Below, in pieces: positions 62,819 to 64,000 of a stretch of DNA of 64,000 bases. Origin of the DNA: Mariannaea sp. PMI_226 (lineage: Eukaryota; Ascomycota; Sordariomycetes; Hypocreales; Nectriaceae). The notes below the pieces were generated by a model. It was not told the origin of the DNA, did not search any database, and saw only the letters and a program-made list of their open reading frames with translations. Location: assembly GCA_024336345.1 (NCBI GenBank), contig JANFOG010000004.1, positions 248,001 through 312,000 on the forward strand. The letters are read 5' to 3'. The position numbers were made by a program, and so were the translations under genes. How positions within the stretch are numbered: the first letter of the stretch is position 1; the number at the start of each line of letters is the position of its first letter.

Positions 62819-64000
62819 GGTGGACGTGATGTGATGGTGAGACAGGGCAGAAGAGAAAAGATGTTGGCTATCAAAGAGTAAAAGGAAAAGGGAGAGGAAA
62901 AAGGAAATCTGGAAGGTTATAGTTTAGACTGAGACGGACAGCGAAAGACTGAAGCCAAAGAGAAGGGACAGAAGGTAGATTATCTCAACATTGTGAACTG
63001 TCTGAAAGATTATAACCAAACCCTCCAGCATCAATCGCATCGACTTCCCTCGCCAAAGATGCCGCCAAGCTCGCCTTCAACTCCACGAAAATACGTGCAA
63101 GGGCAGGTGTATGCGTCTAACACATGCTCTTTTTTCCCATCCGAGAGACATGCCATTCATTGTCCTCCAGTTCATTGTGTTCCATTCTCGTCTAGAATGG
63201 ACACTGCAGCCGAAGAGATGGGTAATAGCTACTTGCAACAAACGGCTTCCCTCGCCACCGACGAAAGGGAAAGGATATGCGGACCTCTCAATTCCACGCC
63301 CATGAGGCATGATTTCAGAAGAATTTAGCTACCTGAATTGAGAGTGAAAAAGGTGATTGCAGCCGGGAAGAGCATCGCAGTGTCATCACCATTCCCCAAC
63401 GGCTCTTCTCCCCGGCAAGTTGAAGCGTACCAGGCCCCCATTCTGTACGGTAATAACACTCGAGCAAATAGTCTAAATATGTCCGGGGGGGCTCATGTTG
63501 CCGCTTTCGGGCATCCTCCCCATCTAACGAGGTCCTGTACCTGGCCCTGACGAATCAATTAAACTACCGTACAATGGCACTACTGATTCAAGTTACTACG
63601 GACACTCCATTTCAAGCCAACACTATTTGACCCCAAACTAAGGACAATTACGGATAGCTCCCTCTCGGGGTTCCTCTTGGGGTAGCCCAAAAAACCTCGG
63701 CCGATCTCCCTCCTCAGCCGTCCCGTCTCCACGAGCGTTCCGGGTTGCCTCTTTCGGAATGTGGAAGTGCCAGGCGGATGGAACAACTTGACCCAAAGAC
63801 AAACACCCCGCTGGACTGGGGTAATTGGCATGATCATGAGTCTGGACGATCTTCGTCGTACCGGTGGCTTGGTAGATGGGCGAGGGGGATATATTTCAGG
63901 ATGGTTTCGAGCCATCTGATCTCATTTGGATTTGATTCTTCCTCCCATCTTGTCTTGTCTTGTCTTGTTTGTCCTTGAATGTTGACAAACCTCTCTTCTC
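62819..64000. other. Right-end intergenic region
   Basis: The promoter of the dehydrogenase gene and unassigned sequence to the window edge. A plus frame from ATG 63059 (MPPSSPSTPRKYVQGQ) could be an exon start with a GTGTATG donor, but no downstream exon of a known family was found. Poly-G (63483-63490) and TTGTC repeats (63950-63970) are present. Confidence 0.45.

Noticed and set aside
63059..63328. A possible small gene starting MPPSSPSTPRKYVQGQ
   Set aside because: A GTG donor and TAG acceptor can be drawn, but no exon combination gave a recognisable protein; left as unassigned.

Overview
The window looks like nuclear DNA of a filamentous ascomycete (Pezizomycotina, probably Sordariomycetes). 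Genes carry short (about 45-120 nt) introns with GTAAGT-type donors, CTAAC/CTGAC branch sites and YAG acceptors. Families are typical of such fungi: a Ran1-type kinase, a TRK potassium transporter, a Zn(II)2Cys6 regulator, MFS sugar porters, a BCS1-like AAA ATPase and a small cysteine-rich secreted protein. Intergenic DNA is long and rich in homopolymers, microsatellites and the palindrome TACCTAGGTA. No virus, bacterial operon or intact transposon was recognised. Gene models were built by hand, joining exons so that frame and family motifs stay continuous; totals are divisible by three.

Layout. 1-13 kb: the 3' end of a Ran1-like kinase, then about 11 kb of gene-poor DNA holding one 16-cysteine secreted protein, then a P-loop sulfotransferase-like protein. 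13-25 kb: a long spacer, an MFS transporter and a ten-exon TRK potassium transporter. 25-31 kb: an AT-hook protein and a convergent AAA ATPase. 33-41 kb: a secreted carbohydrate-binding-like protein, a tRNA-Phe gene with an unusual intron, an MFS sugar transporter and an intronless bacterial-type arylsulfatase. 42-50 kb: an RRM protein and two fungal proteins of unknown function. 51-63 kb: a Zn2Cys6 regulator, dihydroxyacetone kinase, an STL1-like sugar/polyol porter, an ADP-ribosylglycohydrolase and a short-chain dehydrogenase.

Two things stand out. First, tRNA-Phe(GAA) at 34876-35005 has no intron at the normal site beside the anticodon. Instead a 57-nt insert sits in the D-loop with every hallmark of a spliceosomal mRNA intron (GTAAGT, CTAAC, CTACAG). 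Second, the 51-63 kb block resembles a catabolic cluster for a polyol or ketose: uptake (porter), oxidation (dehydrogenase), phosphorylation (Dak-type kinase) and control (zinc-cluster factor). It is comparable in logic to yeast erythritol or glycerol/DHA utilisation; the substrate is inferred, not shown.
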